Assembly: GCF_000799165.1 (NCBI RefSeq)
Contig: NZ_JUGF01000002.1
Span: 806,001 to 870,000 of the forward strand
DNA: 64,000 bases
Source: Methylotenera versatilis 7
GTDB lineage: Bacteria; Pseudomonadota; Gammaproteobacteria; Burkholderiales; Methylophilaceae
Reading direction: 5' to 3'
Part shown: piece after piece, positions 50,544-60,111 of the stretch
Numbering within the stretch: position 1 is the stretch's first letter
Layout: each line of letters begins with the position of its first letter
The notes under the pieces: generated by a model
Told to the model about the DNA's origin: nothing
Databases searched by the model: none
The model's input: the letters and a program-made list of their open reading frames with translations, nothing else
Made by a program: the position numbers and the translations under genes

Positions 50544-51965
50544 ATGAGTTTACTGATTAAAGCGCTCGATAAAGCACAAGAGGCTAAAGCGAAAGAGACA
50601 CAAGTCCAAGCGACTAAAATCGAGCAGGCACAGGCAGATAAATCGCTGGAAACCAGCCCCGGTTCCACAGTAAAACGCAAACCTCTTGCCTTAGAAAGTG
50701 ATGTTCAAAATTCTGCAGCGGAAAAATTGGCCGTAGTAAATGCGTTAGAAATGGAGCTGTCGCCCATATCTAATAAAGTTAAGCGTTTTGAGGCAGAGAG
50801 TCCTGCTGGTACTTCAGCGGCGAATGCCGAGCTGCAAGGCGTAGCGACAGCTAGTCGAACCTCTACAACCAGCAAGGCTAATGCAAAAAGTGCTGCCAAT
50901 GTATTTTCAGCCAAACGTATTGAATCGAATAACCGGAATACGATATTGGCGTTAATTGCGGCTGGTGGCTTGTGTGTTTTACTGGCGATCGCTGCCTATT
51001 TTTATCTGTTTATGGATCGTGCACCAGATTTTGCGATTGCAAAACATCCGGTAGTGTCGCCAGAACCATTCACAGACAATGCAACAACCCAGCCTATAGA
51101 GTCTACTAAGGTATTGCCTGATAAGCCTGCCGTAGAAGTTGAGAAGCTGGCTGCACCGATAGTGCCTGAAACAAATGAAAATACGGCACGGGCTGAAAAA
51201 TCTGTTAAAAATGCCGCAAAATCAGCAGTATTTAAGGATGAAAGTTTAGCTGAAAATGAATCGGTGCTAAATGAAATGCTGGTTGAAAAAACACCCAGCA
51301 ATCCATTAAGTCAGTCTAAACGAAATATTTCGAAGACGGTTGAAGTGGAAGAAATCGCTTCTAAAAGTGCGTCCATTCAAATATCTAAAACCAGGCCGCA
51401 AGCTGGCGTGAACCCTGTTTTGATGGATGCTTTTAATGCATATAACGCAGGTGATGATGCAGTTGCCAGCAAGCTTTATAGGCAAGTTTTGCAGCGCGAT
51501 CTGCATAATGTCGATGCCTTGCTTGGTTTAGGTGCGATTGCACAAAGGCAAGGTCGCGTAGCTGACGCCAATGGTTGGTATGCGAAAGTATTGGAAGTTG
51601 AGCCTAGAAACGCTTTGGCAGCGGCTTTTATCCTGAATAGCCAACCACAGAACGATGTGGCCGGTAATGAAAGCCGCATTAAAAGTATGCTGGCAAAGCA
51701 ACCGGATGATGCGAATTTGCACGCTGCGTTGGGGCATTTTTATGCCGATTTAAATCAATGGCCTGCTGCGCAGCAAGCTTATTTTGATGCTTATGGATTA
51801 AATGCCAATGCCGATAATGCGTTTAATTTAGCGGTGAGTTTGGATCAAATGGGTAAGCCGAAATTAGCATTGCCTTATTATCAGCGAGCATTGCAGCTTG
51901 CACAGTCAGGCAGCTCAAATATTGACAAAAATGCATTAGAAGCGCGCATTGCAGCGATTCAATAA
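50544..51965 (+). CDS. mshN: MshN-like TPR protein
   Basis: Inner-membrane protein of MSHA systems with a periplasmic TPR domain. The cytoplasmic N terminus (about 1-130) begins MSLLIKALDKAQEAKAKE, a recurrent opening of MshN. A membrane span follows (about 133-153, TILALIAAGGLCVLLAIAAYFYLFM) and then a long Ala/Glu/Val-rich linker. TPR repeats run from about 290 to 470 (ALLGLGAIAQRQGRVADANGWYAKVLEVEPRNALAA and similar). 473 residues. It follows mshL by 29 bases. Confidence 0.85.
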   Translation: MSLLIKALDKAQEAKAKETQVQATKIEQAQADKSLETSPGSTVKRKPLALESDVQNSAAEKLAVVNALEMELSPISNKVKRFEAESPAGTSAANAELQGVATASRTSTTSKANAKSAANVFSAKRIESNNRNTILALIAAGGLCVLLAIAAYFYLFMDRAPDFAIAKHPVVSPEPFTDNATTQPIESTKVLPDKPAVEVEKLAAPIVPETNENTARAEKSVKNAAKSAVFKDESLAENESVLNEMLVEKTPSNPLSQSKRNISKTVEVEEIASKSASIQISKTRPQAGVNPVLMDAFNAYNAGDDAVASKLYRQVLQRDLHNVDALLGLGAIAQRQGRVADANGWYAKVLEVEPRNALAAAFILNSQPQNDVAGNESRIKSMLAKQPDDANLHAALGHFYADLNQWPAAQQAYFDAYGLNANADNAFNLAVSLDQMGKPKLALPYYQRALQLAQSGSSNIDKNALEARIAAIQ

Positions 51966-52033
51966 ATGAATATCAACAATAAAAACATGACAACAATGAT
52001 GATGAACACATTACATAACAACGGATTTCAGCG

Positions 52034-53740
52034 ATGACAGAGCCACGTCGCAAATTACGCTTGGGCGAACTGATGATGCAGCAAGGCCTGATTAGTCAGG
52101 ATCAGCTGCGTATCGCTTTGATTGAGCAAGAGCAGAATAATATTCCGCTAGGCCGCCAATTAGTGCGCTTGGGTTTTGTGTCTGAAAGCATGGTGCGAGA
52201 TTTAGTCGCACACACGATTGGGCAGGAAAGTATCGATTTAAGCACTGTAGTCGCCGATAACGATGCGTTAAGAATGGTGCCAGAGGATTTTTCAAGGCGT
52301 TATCACTTATTGCCAGTTGCCTATGAGGATGTGACCAAAACCATGATTGTGGCGATGGCGGATATGTTCAATGTGGTGGCTTTAGACCAGTTGCGCGCGA
52401 TGCTGGGCGGGCAGATTCAACTGAAACCTGTAATGGCTGCAGAGGCGCAATTAGAAGAACACATTGACCAGTTTTATGGCTATGAGCTTTCTGTAGATGG
52501 TATCTTGCGCGAGATTGAGACGGGCGAAATTGACTATCAAAGCCTAACTGCGGATGGTGATGAGTATACGCAACCAGTGGTGCGCTTGGTTGGTGCACTA
52601 TTAATGGATGCGGTCAAACGCACAGCGTCGGATATTCACTTTGAGCCAGAGTTCGCTTTCTTACGCATCAGGTACCGTATTGATGGCGTGCTGCAGCAGG
52701 TACGTAGTATTCACAAAAGCTATTGGCCTGGTATCGCGGTGCGTTTGAAGGTTATTTCAGGTATGGATATTGCCGAAACACGTTCGCCACAAGATGGTCG
52801 TTTGAACATGAACTTGTGTGGTCGGCCAATTGATTTTAGGGTGTCAACTCATCCGACCATTCATGGTGAAAATATCGTTTTACGCGTGCTGGATCGCGAA
52901 AAATCGATTATTCCGCTGGAGCGCATGGGTTTGCGTACTAGCACCTTGGCGCAATTAAAATTAATGATGACGCGACCTGAAGGCATCGTTGTGGTCACTG
53001 GGCCAACTGGTAGCGGTAAAACGACAACGCTGTATTCATTACTATCCCATTTGAATGATGAGACGGTGAATATCATGACGTTGGAAGATCCGGTGGAATA
53101 TCCGGTCACCATGATGCGGCAGACTTCAGTAGCGGAAGTCAATAAAGTCGACTTTGCCAACGGTATTCGTTCCATTATGCGCCAAGATCCTGACATTATT
53201 CTGGTAGGTGAAATTCGCGATCAAGACACTGCCACCATGGCTTTTCGCGCAGCGATGACAGGCCATCAGGTATTCAGTACGCTACATACCAATTCTGCAC
53301 TGGGCGCTTTCCCACGCTTGACCGATATTGGTATTTCGCCCGACATTATGGCGGGCAATATTATTGGTGTAGTGGCGCAAAGGCTGGTGCGTGTACTTTG
53401 CCCACAGTGCAAAGAGCCCGTTAAACCGACCGATGAGCAGCGTAAAATACTGGGCGTAAAACGTAACGAAGCAATTCAGATTTATAGGCATAAAGGGTGC
53501 AAGCGCTGTAACCAAACGGGCTATCGCGGCAGGATGGCCATTTTGGAGTTATTGCGCATTGATGCTGATATGGATTCGTTAATTGCGCGTCGCGCGCATT
53601 TGGATGAATTGCGCAAAATGGCTTTAGAAAAAGGCTTTACCACCTTGGCAGATGACGGTGTACGGCGTATTTTGGAAGGCTACACCAGCATCGATGAAGT
53701 GATGCGCGTGATTGATCTAACTGCGCGGCTTGGTCTGTAG
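52034..53740 (+). CDS. mshE: Assembly ATPase MshE (GspE/PilB family)
   Basis: Cytoplasmic ATPase that powers pilus assembly. The N-terminal GspE-N domain (about 1-150, starting RKLRLGELMMQQGLISQDQL) has the pattern of MshE N-domains that bind cyclic-di-GMP, with RxxxR-like and Leu-rich positions; c-di-GMP binding is inference. The core has Walker A GPTGSGKTTTLYSLL (about 325), the Asp box (VGEIRDQDTATMAFRAAMTGH), the His box (STLHTNSALGAFPRL) and the zinc tetracysteine CPQC-x(n)-CKRC. 568 residues. Confidence 0.94.
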   Translation: MTEPRRKLRLGELMMQQGLISQDQLRIALIEQEQNNIPLGRQLVRLGFVSESMVRDLVAHTIGQESIDLSTVVADNDALRMVPEDFSRRYHLLPVAYEDVTKTMIVAMADMFNVVALDQLRAMLGGQIQLKPVMAAEAQLEEHIDQFYGYELSVDGILREIETGEIDYQSLTADGDEYTQPVVRLVGALLMDAVKRTASDIHFEPEFAFLRIRYRIDGVLQQVRSIHKSYWPGIAVRLKVISGMDIAETRSPQDGRLNMNLCGRPIDFRVSTHPTIHGENIVLRVLDREKSIIPLERMGLRTSTLAQLKLMMTRPEGIVVVTGPTGSGKTTTLYSLLSHLNDETVNIMTLEDPVEYPVTMMRQTSVAEVNKVDFANGIRSIMRQDPDIILVGEIRDQDTATMAFRAAMTGHQVFSTLHTNSALGAFPRLTDIGISPDIMAGNIIGVVAQRLVRVLCPQCKEPVKPTDEQRKILGVKRNEAIQIYRHKGCKRCNQTGYRGRMAILELLRIDADMDSLIARRAHLDELRKMALEKGFTTLADDGVRRILEGYTSIDEVMRVIDLTARLGL

Positions 53741-53749
53741 TGTCGCATC

Positions 53750-54955
53750 GTGGCAACGTTTAATTACAAAGCAATTGATCAAACTGGTCGGCATGCGCAA
53801 GGCCAAATCGACGCACTAAACGAAGTCGATCTAGAGCTGCGACTGGAGCGCATGGGGTTAGATTTAATCACGTTTAGAACCTGTGCCAAATCAAACAATG
53901 CTTTTGCAAAAAACAGAGTCAGCAATCGTGATTTAGTCATGTTTTGCTTTCAACTGGAACAGTTAACCAGTGCTGGTGTGCCAATATTAGAAGGCTTGAA
54001 CGATTTACGTGAAAGTACGCAAAACCCTTATTTTCAGAAAGTACTGGGCGCCATTGCAGGTGAGGTAGAGGGCGGGAAAATGCTTTCACAAGCCTTGGCT
54101 GAGCACCCTGAAGTATTTAATGAAGTGTTTGTGAACTTAGTTGCTGCTGGCGAACAAACCGGGCAATTGCCTACGGTTTTTGATAATTTATCCAATACGC
54201 TCAAATGGCAGGATGAGTTGTTAAGCCAAACCAAGCGGCTGTTGGCTTATCCCTTATTTGTGCTAGTGGTTGTGCTGGCAGCAGTGACGTTTTTAATGGT
54301 GTATTTAGTGCCGGAAATGGTGAAGTTTTTACATAGCCTAGGCCAGGAGCTGCCATTGAATACGCGAATTTTAATTTTTATTTCGAACGCATTTGTGCAG
54401 TATTGGTGGCTGATTTTAACCGTGCCGCTGGTGCTGGCTGTGGGAGCGGTTTCTTACGTTAAACAAAGTGCAGAGGCACGTTATCGTTTTGATTACCTTA
54501 AACTTAAGCTGCCAGTTACTGGTGAAATCTTACACAAAATCATTATGGCGCGTTTTGCACGTTACTTTGCGTTGATGTATCAAACGGGAATCCCTATTTT
54601 GCAGGCAATTAAAACCTGCGAAAAGATTGTCGGAAACCGCGTGATTGCCGATGCATTAAGCCGCGCGCATGCACAAATCAATGCGGGTGATAGCATGTCT
54701 GAAAGCTTTCACAACGCAGGTTTATTTCCGCCTTTAGTGGTGCGTATGATTAAAGTGGGCGAAAGTACGGGTGCGTTGGATAAGTCGTTGCTGAATATCA
54801 GTTATTTTTACGATAGAGATGTGAACGAGTTAATGCAAAAAATGCTTAAATTATTGGAGCCAGCTTTAACGGTGATTTTAGGTCTGATTCTGGCGTTTAT
54901 TATGGTTTCAGTGTTAGGCCCTGTTTATGATTCTTTCAGTAAGATGAAGCTGTAA
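53750..54955 (+). CDS. mshG: Inner-membrane platform protein MshG (GspF/PilC family)
   Basis: Polytopic platform protein that couples the ATPase to pilin insertion. It has the two repeated GspF domains (about 70-190 and 270-395) with membrane spans near 165-190, 215-235 and 375-395. Motifs include FCFQLEQLTSAGVPILEGL and FARYFALMYQTGIPILQAI, the paired repeats of the family. The GTG start at 53750 lies 10 bases after mshE without a clear Shine-Dalgarno. 401 residues. Confidence 0.94.
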   Translation: MATFNYKAIDQTGRHAQGQIDALNEVDLELRLERMGLDLITFRTCAKSNNAFAKNRVSNRDLVMFCFQLEQLTSAGVPILEGLNDLRESTQNPYFQKVLGAIAGEVEGGKMLSQALAEHPEVFNEVFVNLVAAGEQTGQLPTVFDNLSNTLKWQDELLSQTKRLLAYPLFVLVVVLAAVTFLMVYLVPEMVKFLHSLGQELPLNTRILIFISNAFVQYWWLILTVPLVLAVGAVSYVKQSAEARYRFDYLKLKLPVTGEILHKIIMARFARYFALMYQTGIPILQAIKTCEKIVGNRVIADALSRAHAQINAGDSMSESFHNAGLFPPLVVRMIKVGESTGALDKSLLNISYFYDRDVNELMQKMLKLLEPALTVILGLILAFIMVSVLGPVYDSFSKMKL

Positions 54956-54985
54956 AACTTAGCTAAACATATTAACCTACAAATT

Positions 54986-56629
54986 ATGCTGAATAGTGCT
55001 AAAAAATTAATCTTATGTGCCAATAATCGCAGCTTAACTGCTGGGGTTTGGCATGGCACCAAACTGCAAAGTTACGCTGTTTTTAATAATATAGATCAAG
55101 ATTACACCGCCTTTAGCGAGTATTTGGCACAGCAACCGAATACTAATATTTATTTAATCGTCGATGCGGTTGAGGAAGATTACCGTCTAGAAAGTTTGCC
55201 GCATACCACAGGGCGTGCACGCACTGAAATCATTGAGCGCAAACTGAACCAATTTAATCGCAGCAGCGTGTTTCGTGCGGCGCATTTTATTAATCGCAGT
55301 ACCGAGAAACGCAAAGATGACAACTTTTTATTTGTCGCATTAAGTAACGCCGACTCATTACAGGGTTGGCTGGATGTCATTCAAGCAAATCAGTCACCCT
55401 TAGTTGGCGTTTATTTGCTGCCGATGATTAGCCAAGTCGTGGTGCGTCAAATGAAACTAATGGCACCGCATATTTTGCTGTGTGAGCAATTGCCATCAGG
55501 TTTTCGCCAAACCTATCTACACAATGGACGCCTGCGTATGAGCCGTCTGGTGCCAATGACGGATGTTAAACCAAACCAGTTAGCGTATTTTTATTTGGTA
55601 GAAACTGAAAAGACGCGGCTTTATTTAATGAGCCAGCGTTTAATCAGCAGCGAAACTGCACTGCAAATGGTGCTGCCGGCGCTGGATAATTCGCATCATG
55701 AAATTGCAAAAAGTATCAGCCACGATCAGGGTTTAGAGTGTAAAACGGTGGATATTTTGGCTTATGCCAAAAATATACGCATTGATACTTCGCTGGTTAA
55801 AACTAACCCAGAACTGTTGCATATGCAGCTATTGGCCAATGGTCATGTACCAGATAATTTGGCACCAGCCGCTTACAGCAAAATTCATAACTTAAATAAT
55901 ACTCGCCGTATTCTGCAAATCGCGACGGCGATTATTGTGATTGTTGGCGTGTTGGTAGCTGGGTTTTATCTGTGGCAAGGCAAAAAACAAAAAAATCAAT
56001 TGCAAGACATTGCCGCACAAACAGCACAACAACAGCATTTATATAACGAAGTGGCACAGAACTTCCCAGCCACGCCAATACCCAGCACTGAATTGAAAGT
56101 GGCGGCAGAGCTGGTGCAAGTCATTAAAAAAAATAGCCAAACGCCCGCGCAATTGATGCAAATTTTAAGTGGTGCCTGTGAGGCCTTGCCAGAAATTACA
56201 CTAAACAGAATACGCTGGGTGCGTAGTGCCACTGATGATGTAAAAGATGAGGCCAGCAGTGATAGTGCGGTTGCAAATCCATCTGGACAGGTAATCAATA
56301 CCAATAATGATCCAACCAATTTATTGCAAATTGGCTTTGTGAATGCCGACATTAAAGGCTTTACAGGTGATTATCGTGCTGCGCTGAATACCGTGAGCCA
56401 ATTTGTGAGTAAGCTACGTGAGAATCCCGCCGTTGATTATGTGGTGATATTGCAAGAGCCGGTTAATGTTAGCTCGCTTGCTAATTTGCAAGGCAGCACA
56501 ACCGATGAAAATACCACGGAACGTCCACCTGCGGCATTTAAGTTAAAAATTGTGTTAAAAAATAATGTCATAACGCCTGATGTAAGTTTGCCTACTATTA
56601 ATGCTCCGATTAATGGAGGCTTGTCATGA
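54986..56629 (+). CDS. MshI/PilM-PilN-like assembly protein
   Basis: Probable inner-membrane scaffold. A cytoplasmic N-terminal region of about 300 residues has no clear ATP-binding motif but sits where MshI (a PilM/GspL-like actin-fold protein) is expected. A membrane span follows (about 312-330, IATAIIVIVGVLVAGFYLWQ), then a coiled-coil-like stretch and a periplasmic PilN-like domain (about 350-545). At 547 residues it could be a natural PilM-PilN fusion. The 3' end overlaps the next gene (ATGA). The name is from position and layout only. Confidence 0.7.
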   Translation: MLNSAKKLILCANNRSLTAGVWHGTKLQSYAVFNNIDQDYTAFSEYLAQQPNTNIYLIVDAVEEDYRLESLPHTTGRARTEIIERKLNQFNRSSVFRAAHFINRSTEKRKDDNFLFVALSNADSLQGWLDVIQANQSPLVGVYLLPMISQVVVRQMKLMAPHILLCEQLPSGFRQTYLHNGRLRMSRLVPMTDVKPNQLAYFYLVETEKTRLYLMSQRLISSETALQMVLPALDNSHHEIAKSISHDQGLECKTVDILAYAKNIRIDTSLVKTNPELLHMQLLANGHVPDNLAPAAYSKIHNLNNTRRILQIATAIIVIVGVLVAGFYLWQGKKQKNQLQDIAAQTAQQQHLYNEVAQNFPATPIPSTELKVAAELVQVIKKNSQTPAQLMQILSGACEALPEITLNRIRWVRSATDDVKDEASSDSAVANPSGQVINTNNDPTNLLQIGFVNADIKGFTGDYRAALNTVSQFVSKLRENPAVDYVVILQEPVNVSSLANLQGSTTDENTTERPPAAFKLKIVLKNNVITPDVSLPTINAPINGGLS

Positions 56630-57243
56630 GCATATCCAGACAGGATTGGCGCAAATTGCGTAACCCGATATTAGGTTTGGGCGCAGCTTTGATATTAATC
56701 GGCTTGTTAATCAGCTTTGCCGACCAGTATCGACAAAAAAATGCACTTGCTTTGCAATCACAGCAAAATCTGCTGAATCAAGCGCGGCAAAAATATCAAT
56801 CCTCTGGTTTGGAAAAAGAAACCATTACGCAGTATTTACCCATTTACAATGATTTGTTAGCAAGCGGGTTTATTGGCGAAGAGCGGCGTATTGAATGGAT
56901 AGAAAATCTGCGTCAAATTCATGCGCAACACAAACTGTTCAGCATTGATTACAGCATTGGTTTACAAGAAAATTATAAGCCAAACTTTTTGTTAAATTTG
57001 GGTAATTTTAAACTGAATCGATCCGTCATGAAGCTGAGTTTGGATATGCTACATGAAGGTGATTTGCTGGCGTTATTAGATGGCTTGCAAGAACAGACTA
57101 CGCCATTTATTGTGCGTGATTGCGAAATTACACGCCCAATTGGCGCCGTGATGAATACCAAAACTATCAGCGCCAATTTAAAAGCGGTTTGTGAGATTGA
57201 TTGGTTGACCCTGCGTGATCCGCAACTAACGGGGGCATTATGA
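56626..57243 (+). CDS. MshJ/PilO-like membrane protein
   Basis: Small bitopic protein: cytoplasmic start, one span (about 15-33, ILGLGAALILIGLLISFAD), a coiled-coil stretch (about 38-65, QKNALALQSQQNLLNQARQKY) and a periplasmic ferredoxin-like region, as in PilO and MshJ. 205 residues. It overlaps both neighbours by four bases, so it is co-translated with the MshI-like and MshK-like proteins and likely forms the alignment complex with the former. Confidence 0.72.
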   Translation: MSISRQDWRKLRNPILGLGAALILIGLLISFADQYRQKNALALQSQQNLLNQARQKYQSSGLEKETITQYLPIYNDLLASGFIGEERRIEWIENLRQIHAQHKLFSIDYSIGLQENYKPNFLLNLGNFKLNRSVMKLSLDMLHEGDLLALLDGLQEQTTPFIVRDCEITRPIGAVMNTKTISANLKAVCEIDWLTLRDPQLTGAL

Positions 57244-57743
57244 TGAGAGTCATTACATTTTTAATGCTGGTTTTTTTAGTAATGCCTTTTGCACAAATAA
57301 GTCGTGCAGCAGAACCCATTGGCCGCCTGTTTAGCACGCCAGCAGAACGCAGCGCACTAAATTATTTGCGCCAGACCAAAAAACTAAATATTGCTATCCA
57401 GCCAGAAACATCGGTACAGCAAGCAGAACCCGAAGCGCGCGCATTACCTAGTGCAATTAATATGCAAGGCTATGTAAAGCGCAGCGATGGTAAACAAGGC
57501 ACGATATGGATTAACGACCAGGCCATGCAAGAAAATTCGGCTAATCAAGACGTACAGGTGGGTAAATTGCCAGCAAACGGCAACCGCATCCCCATCAAGC
57601 TACCCGCCAACGGCAAACGCTTAACCCTAAAAGCAGGCCAAGTTTATGACCCGGAAAATAACCGTGTAAGTGAAGCCAGAAGCCATGGTGCACAGGGTGA
57701 TAGTGGAACAATAGATGGCACAATTGGCGATGCTGAATATTAA
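57240..57743 (+). CDS. Small exported protein in the MshK position
   Basis: Signal peptide (about 1-24, ending near SRAAEP) and a small periplasmic region of about 140 residues, Gln/Asn-rich. GYVKRSDGKQGTIWINDQAMQ resembles the short beta-rich fold of pilotin/PilP-like proteins. MshK and PilP in related systems link the inner-membrane complex to the secretin, so this is the likely role by position. 167 residues, overlapping its upstream neighbour by four bases. The C-terminal part has near-repeats (LPANGNRIPIKLPANGKRLTLK). Confidence 0.65.
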   Translation: MMRVITFLMLVFLVMPFAQISRAAEPIGRLFSTPAERSALNYLRQTKKLNIAIQPETSVQQAEPEARALPSAINMQGYVKRSDGKQGTIWINDQAMQENSANQDVQVGKLPANGNRIPIKLPANGKRLTLKAGQVYDPENNRVSEARSHGAQGDSGTIDGTIGDAEY

Positions 57744-57746
57744 TGT

Positions 57747-59381
57747 ATGCGCATTGCTACTTTAAAAGTGAAACAAACCGGTGCCACATTAATTTTAATG
57801 GCGTTTATTATCGCCTTGGCTGCGACTGTTTATTTGTTAAAAGCTTATGACCCAGATAGATTAAGAATAGAGCAAGATAAAAAAACATATCTTGCTTTGA
57901 ATGAGGCTAAGCAGGCGTTGATTGCTTGGGCGGTAAGTAACACAGCTAACCCCGGCCAAATGCCATTCCCAGATAGAAATGGCGATGGAAATTATGATGG
58001 TAGAAGCGATTGTCCCTCACCTGTTTCGCCATTTTCATATAGTTTATTAATTGGGCAATTGCCAATTTATGGACAAACCAATCCTTGCGTTAGCCCGCAA
58101 ACAGGGCTTGGGATAGATGTTAAGGATGGTAGTGGCAATGCTTTAATGTATGCTGTTTCTCGCAATTTGGTACACAAATATGATGCACCAACATCAAATC
58201 CAATTATCAATCCTTCAATAATTACATCTCCAAATTATCCTTGGATGAAAGTGTTAGATGCTAATGGCGTATTAGTCTCCAATCGTGTTGCCGCAGTCAT
58301 TATTGCGCCTAGTGCAGCAATTGGAGTTCAAAATAGAACAGGGGCTGCGAGTGTTGATAATTATCTAGATACTTTTAAAATAGACTCAGTAACTTATAGT
58401 AATAGTAATTATGTTGCTGCGGATGAAGATTTTGTTCTCAACAGAAAAGGCGAGGATGTAAACGATAGATTGGTGTATATCACTATTGATGAATTGATGT
58501 ATGCATTAGAGAAAAGAGTTTTAGAAGAAGCCAAAAATAAGCTAACTGCTTTTTATAAGGTAAATAATTACTATCCATTTGCAGCAGGATTAGGCTTAAC
58601 AGCCAATCAAAATCAATGTGTGCAAGGCAATTACAGAGGCCTGCTCCCTGTAGTTGCTCCTGCTGACCATATTTGCAGTTGCACTGAAGATAAAACTTGT
58701 CGATGTAACTTTAGTATCGTCAGTGAAATATCATTTACTAGAAACAGTGGTGCATTTGTAGCAGACGGTTTACCTGTAAACAGTCCTACGGGGGCATGCT
58801 CTGTTAATCCTGCTGATACTAAAACATGTACTTGTAGTGGAGTGGGTGCGTGTAAAAACGCTGCTGGTGTTAACGAGTTCGAATGTAATGCTTGTGGGAT
58901 ATGTAGGGCAGTGGTGGTGGAGGGGAAAAATAAATTTTCTACCACAGGTACTTTTACGAATCCGACCGGGTCTTGTACTAATGAAAGTGGCATAATCACT
59001 TGCCCCAATGATGCAGATGGTGGTTTTACATTGGGAGCATGCAATAGTGATGAAATGATAGGCGGACTCTTACCCGTTTGGTTTCTGGCGAATCAATGGG
59101 AAAAGTATATTGTTTATGCCGTATCAATTGACTGTGCCTCTTCATCAACATGTGAGACAAGTACTTCGCCACCAAAAATTAGTGTAGGACTTAATTCTAA
59201 TATTAATGCAATTGTGGCAGGCTCTTTAGCTAATCCAAACAATTCTTGTAGTATATCTGGCTACTTAAGTAGCTCTGAAAGTGTAAATTTACAGATAAGT
59301 AATGGCACGCAAGATTCTATATACCAAATAACACAGCCTAAAACCTTATTAAATACAGATCAGTTAGTGACAATTCCATGA
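57747..59381 (+). CDS. Large Cys-rich pilin-like protein (PilX/MshP-like N terminus)
   Basis: Not assigned to a known gene. The N terminus KVKQTGATLILMAFIIALAATVYLLKA is a prepilin-like helix, but it lacks the usual G-FTLIE pattern and the Glu5 of class III signals is replaced. The body of about 500 residues has repeated N-terminal (NTANPGQMPFPDRNGDGNYDG) and middle regions. A cysteine-rich block follows (about 300-430) with many short CxC and CxxC pairs, such as CSCTEDKTCRC and CNACGIC. The spacing suggests disulfides or a metal cluster in an exported domain. It could be a tip adhesin, with the next gene as its minor pilin partner. 544 residues; ends overlapping the next gene (ATGA). Confidence 0.7.
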   Translation: MRIATLKVKQTGATLILMAFIIALAATVYLLKAYDPDRLRIEQDKKTYLALNEAKQALIAWAVSNTANPGQMPFPDRNGDGNYDGRSDCPSPVSPFSYSLLIGQLPIYGQTNPCVSPQTGLGIDVKDGSGNALMYAVSRNLVHKYDAPTSNPIINPSIITSPNYPWMKVLDANGVLVSNRVAAVIIAPSAAIGVQNRTGAASVDNYLDTFKIDSVTYSNSNYVAADEDFVLNRKGEDVNDRLVYITIDELMYALEKRVLEEAKNKLTAFYKVNNYYPFAAGLGLTANQNQCVQGNYRGLLPVVAPADHICSCTEDKTCRCNFSIVSEISFTRNSGAFVADGLPVNSPTGACSVNPADTKTCTCSGVGACKNAAGVNEFECNACGICRAVVVEGKNKFSTTGTFTNPTGSCTNESGIITCPNDADGGFTLGACNSDEMIGGLLPVWFLANQWEKYIVYAVSIDCASSSTCETSTSPPKISVGLNSNINAIVAGSLANPNNSCSISGYLSSSESVNLQISNGTQDSIYQITQPKTLLNTDQLVTIP

Positions 59382-60109
59382 GTTTTAGAAAAAATATACA
59401 AAGTGGATTTACTCTAGTGGAAATGGCAATCGTATTGGTCATTTTTGGTTTAATTTTATCTGCATTATTGTTGCCATTGCGTGCGCAGCGTGAACAAGCA
59501 GCACAAGCGCAGACAATTAATACACTAGATAATGCTAAACAAGCTCTATTGGGTTTTGCACAAGCAAATGGCAGATTGCCATGCCCTGCGACAAATAATG
59601 GTACAGCTACGTTCCCTGATGATACGGGCAACTCGAATCCAAATGGTAGCGGCATTTGTATACACCAATCAGGGTTTTTACCTGGAGTGACATTAGGAAT
59701 TTCGCCAACTGACCCGCAAGGATTTGCTATAGATGCGTGGGGCAATCGCATTAGATATGCCGTCACCAATGCAAATACAAGTGCTTTTACGACAAACAAT
59801 GGTATGAGTGATTTAGGAATTACAGCATTAACGCCAAATCTGCGGGTTTGTGCATCTGCAAATAACTGTACTGCAACTGTGAATCTTATCAGCACCGCAG
59901 TAGCAGTAATTTACTCAATTGGGGCAACTGGACAGCAGGCAGTTGGCGGTGCTGATGAAACAGAAAATCTTAATGCCATTGCAAATATCGATAATATATT
60001 TGTGGCTCATGACATTACTGCTGCCCCAAACGAGTTTGACCATATAGTCACTTGGATTTCGCCATACGTACTTTATAACGCAATGATACAAGCGGGACAG
60101 TTGCATTAA
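59378..60109 (+). CDS. Type IV prepilin-like protein
   Basis: Class III prepilin with leader MSFRKNIQSG and cleavage before FTLVEMAIVLVIFGLILSALLLPL, including the Glu at position +5 of the mature protein. The globular part (about 45-243) holds CPATNNGTATFPDDTGN-like and WGNRIRYAV-like segments found in pseudopilins of this kind. It is the only canonical prepilin in the cluster, and no prepilin peptidase lies in the window, so processing must use one encoded elsewhere. 243 residues. Confidence 0.9.
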   Translation: MSFRKNIQSGFTLVEMAIVLVIFGLILSALLLPLRAQREQAAQAQTINTLDNAKQALLGFAQANGRLPCPATNNGTATFPDDTGNSNPNGSGICIHQSGFLPGVTLGISPTDPQGFAIDAWGNRIRYAVTNANTSAFTTNNGMSDLGITALTPNLRVCASANNCTATVNLISTAVAVIYSIGATGQQAVGGADETENLNAIANIDNIFVAHDITAAPNEFDHIVTWISPYVLYNAMIQAGQLH

Positions 60110-60111
60110 TC

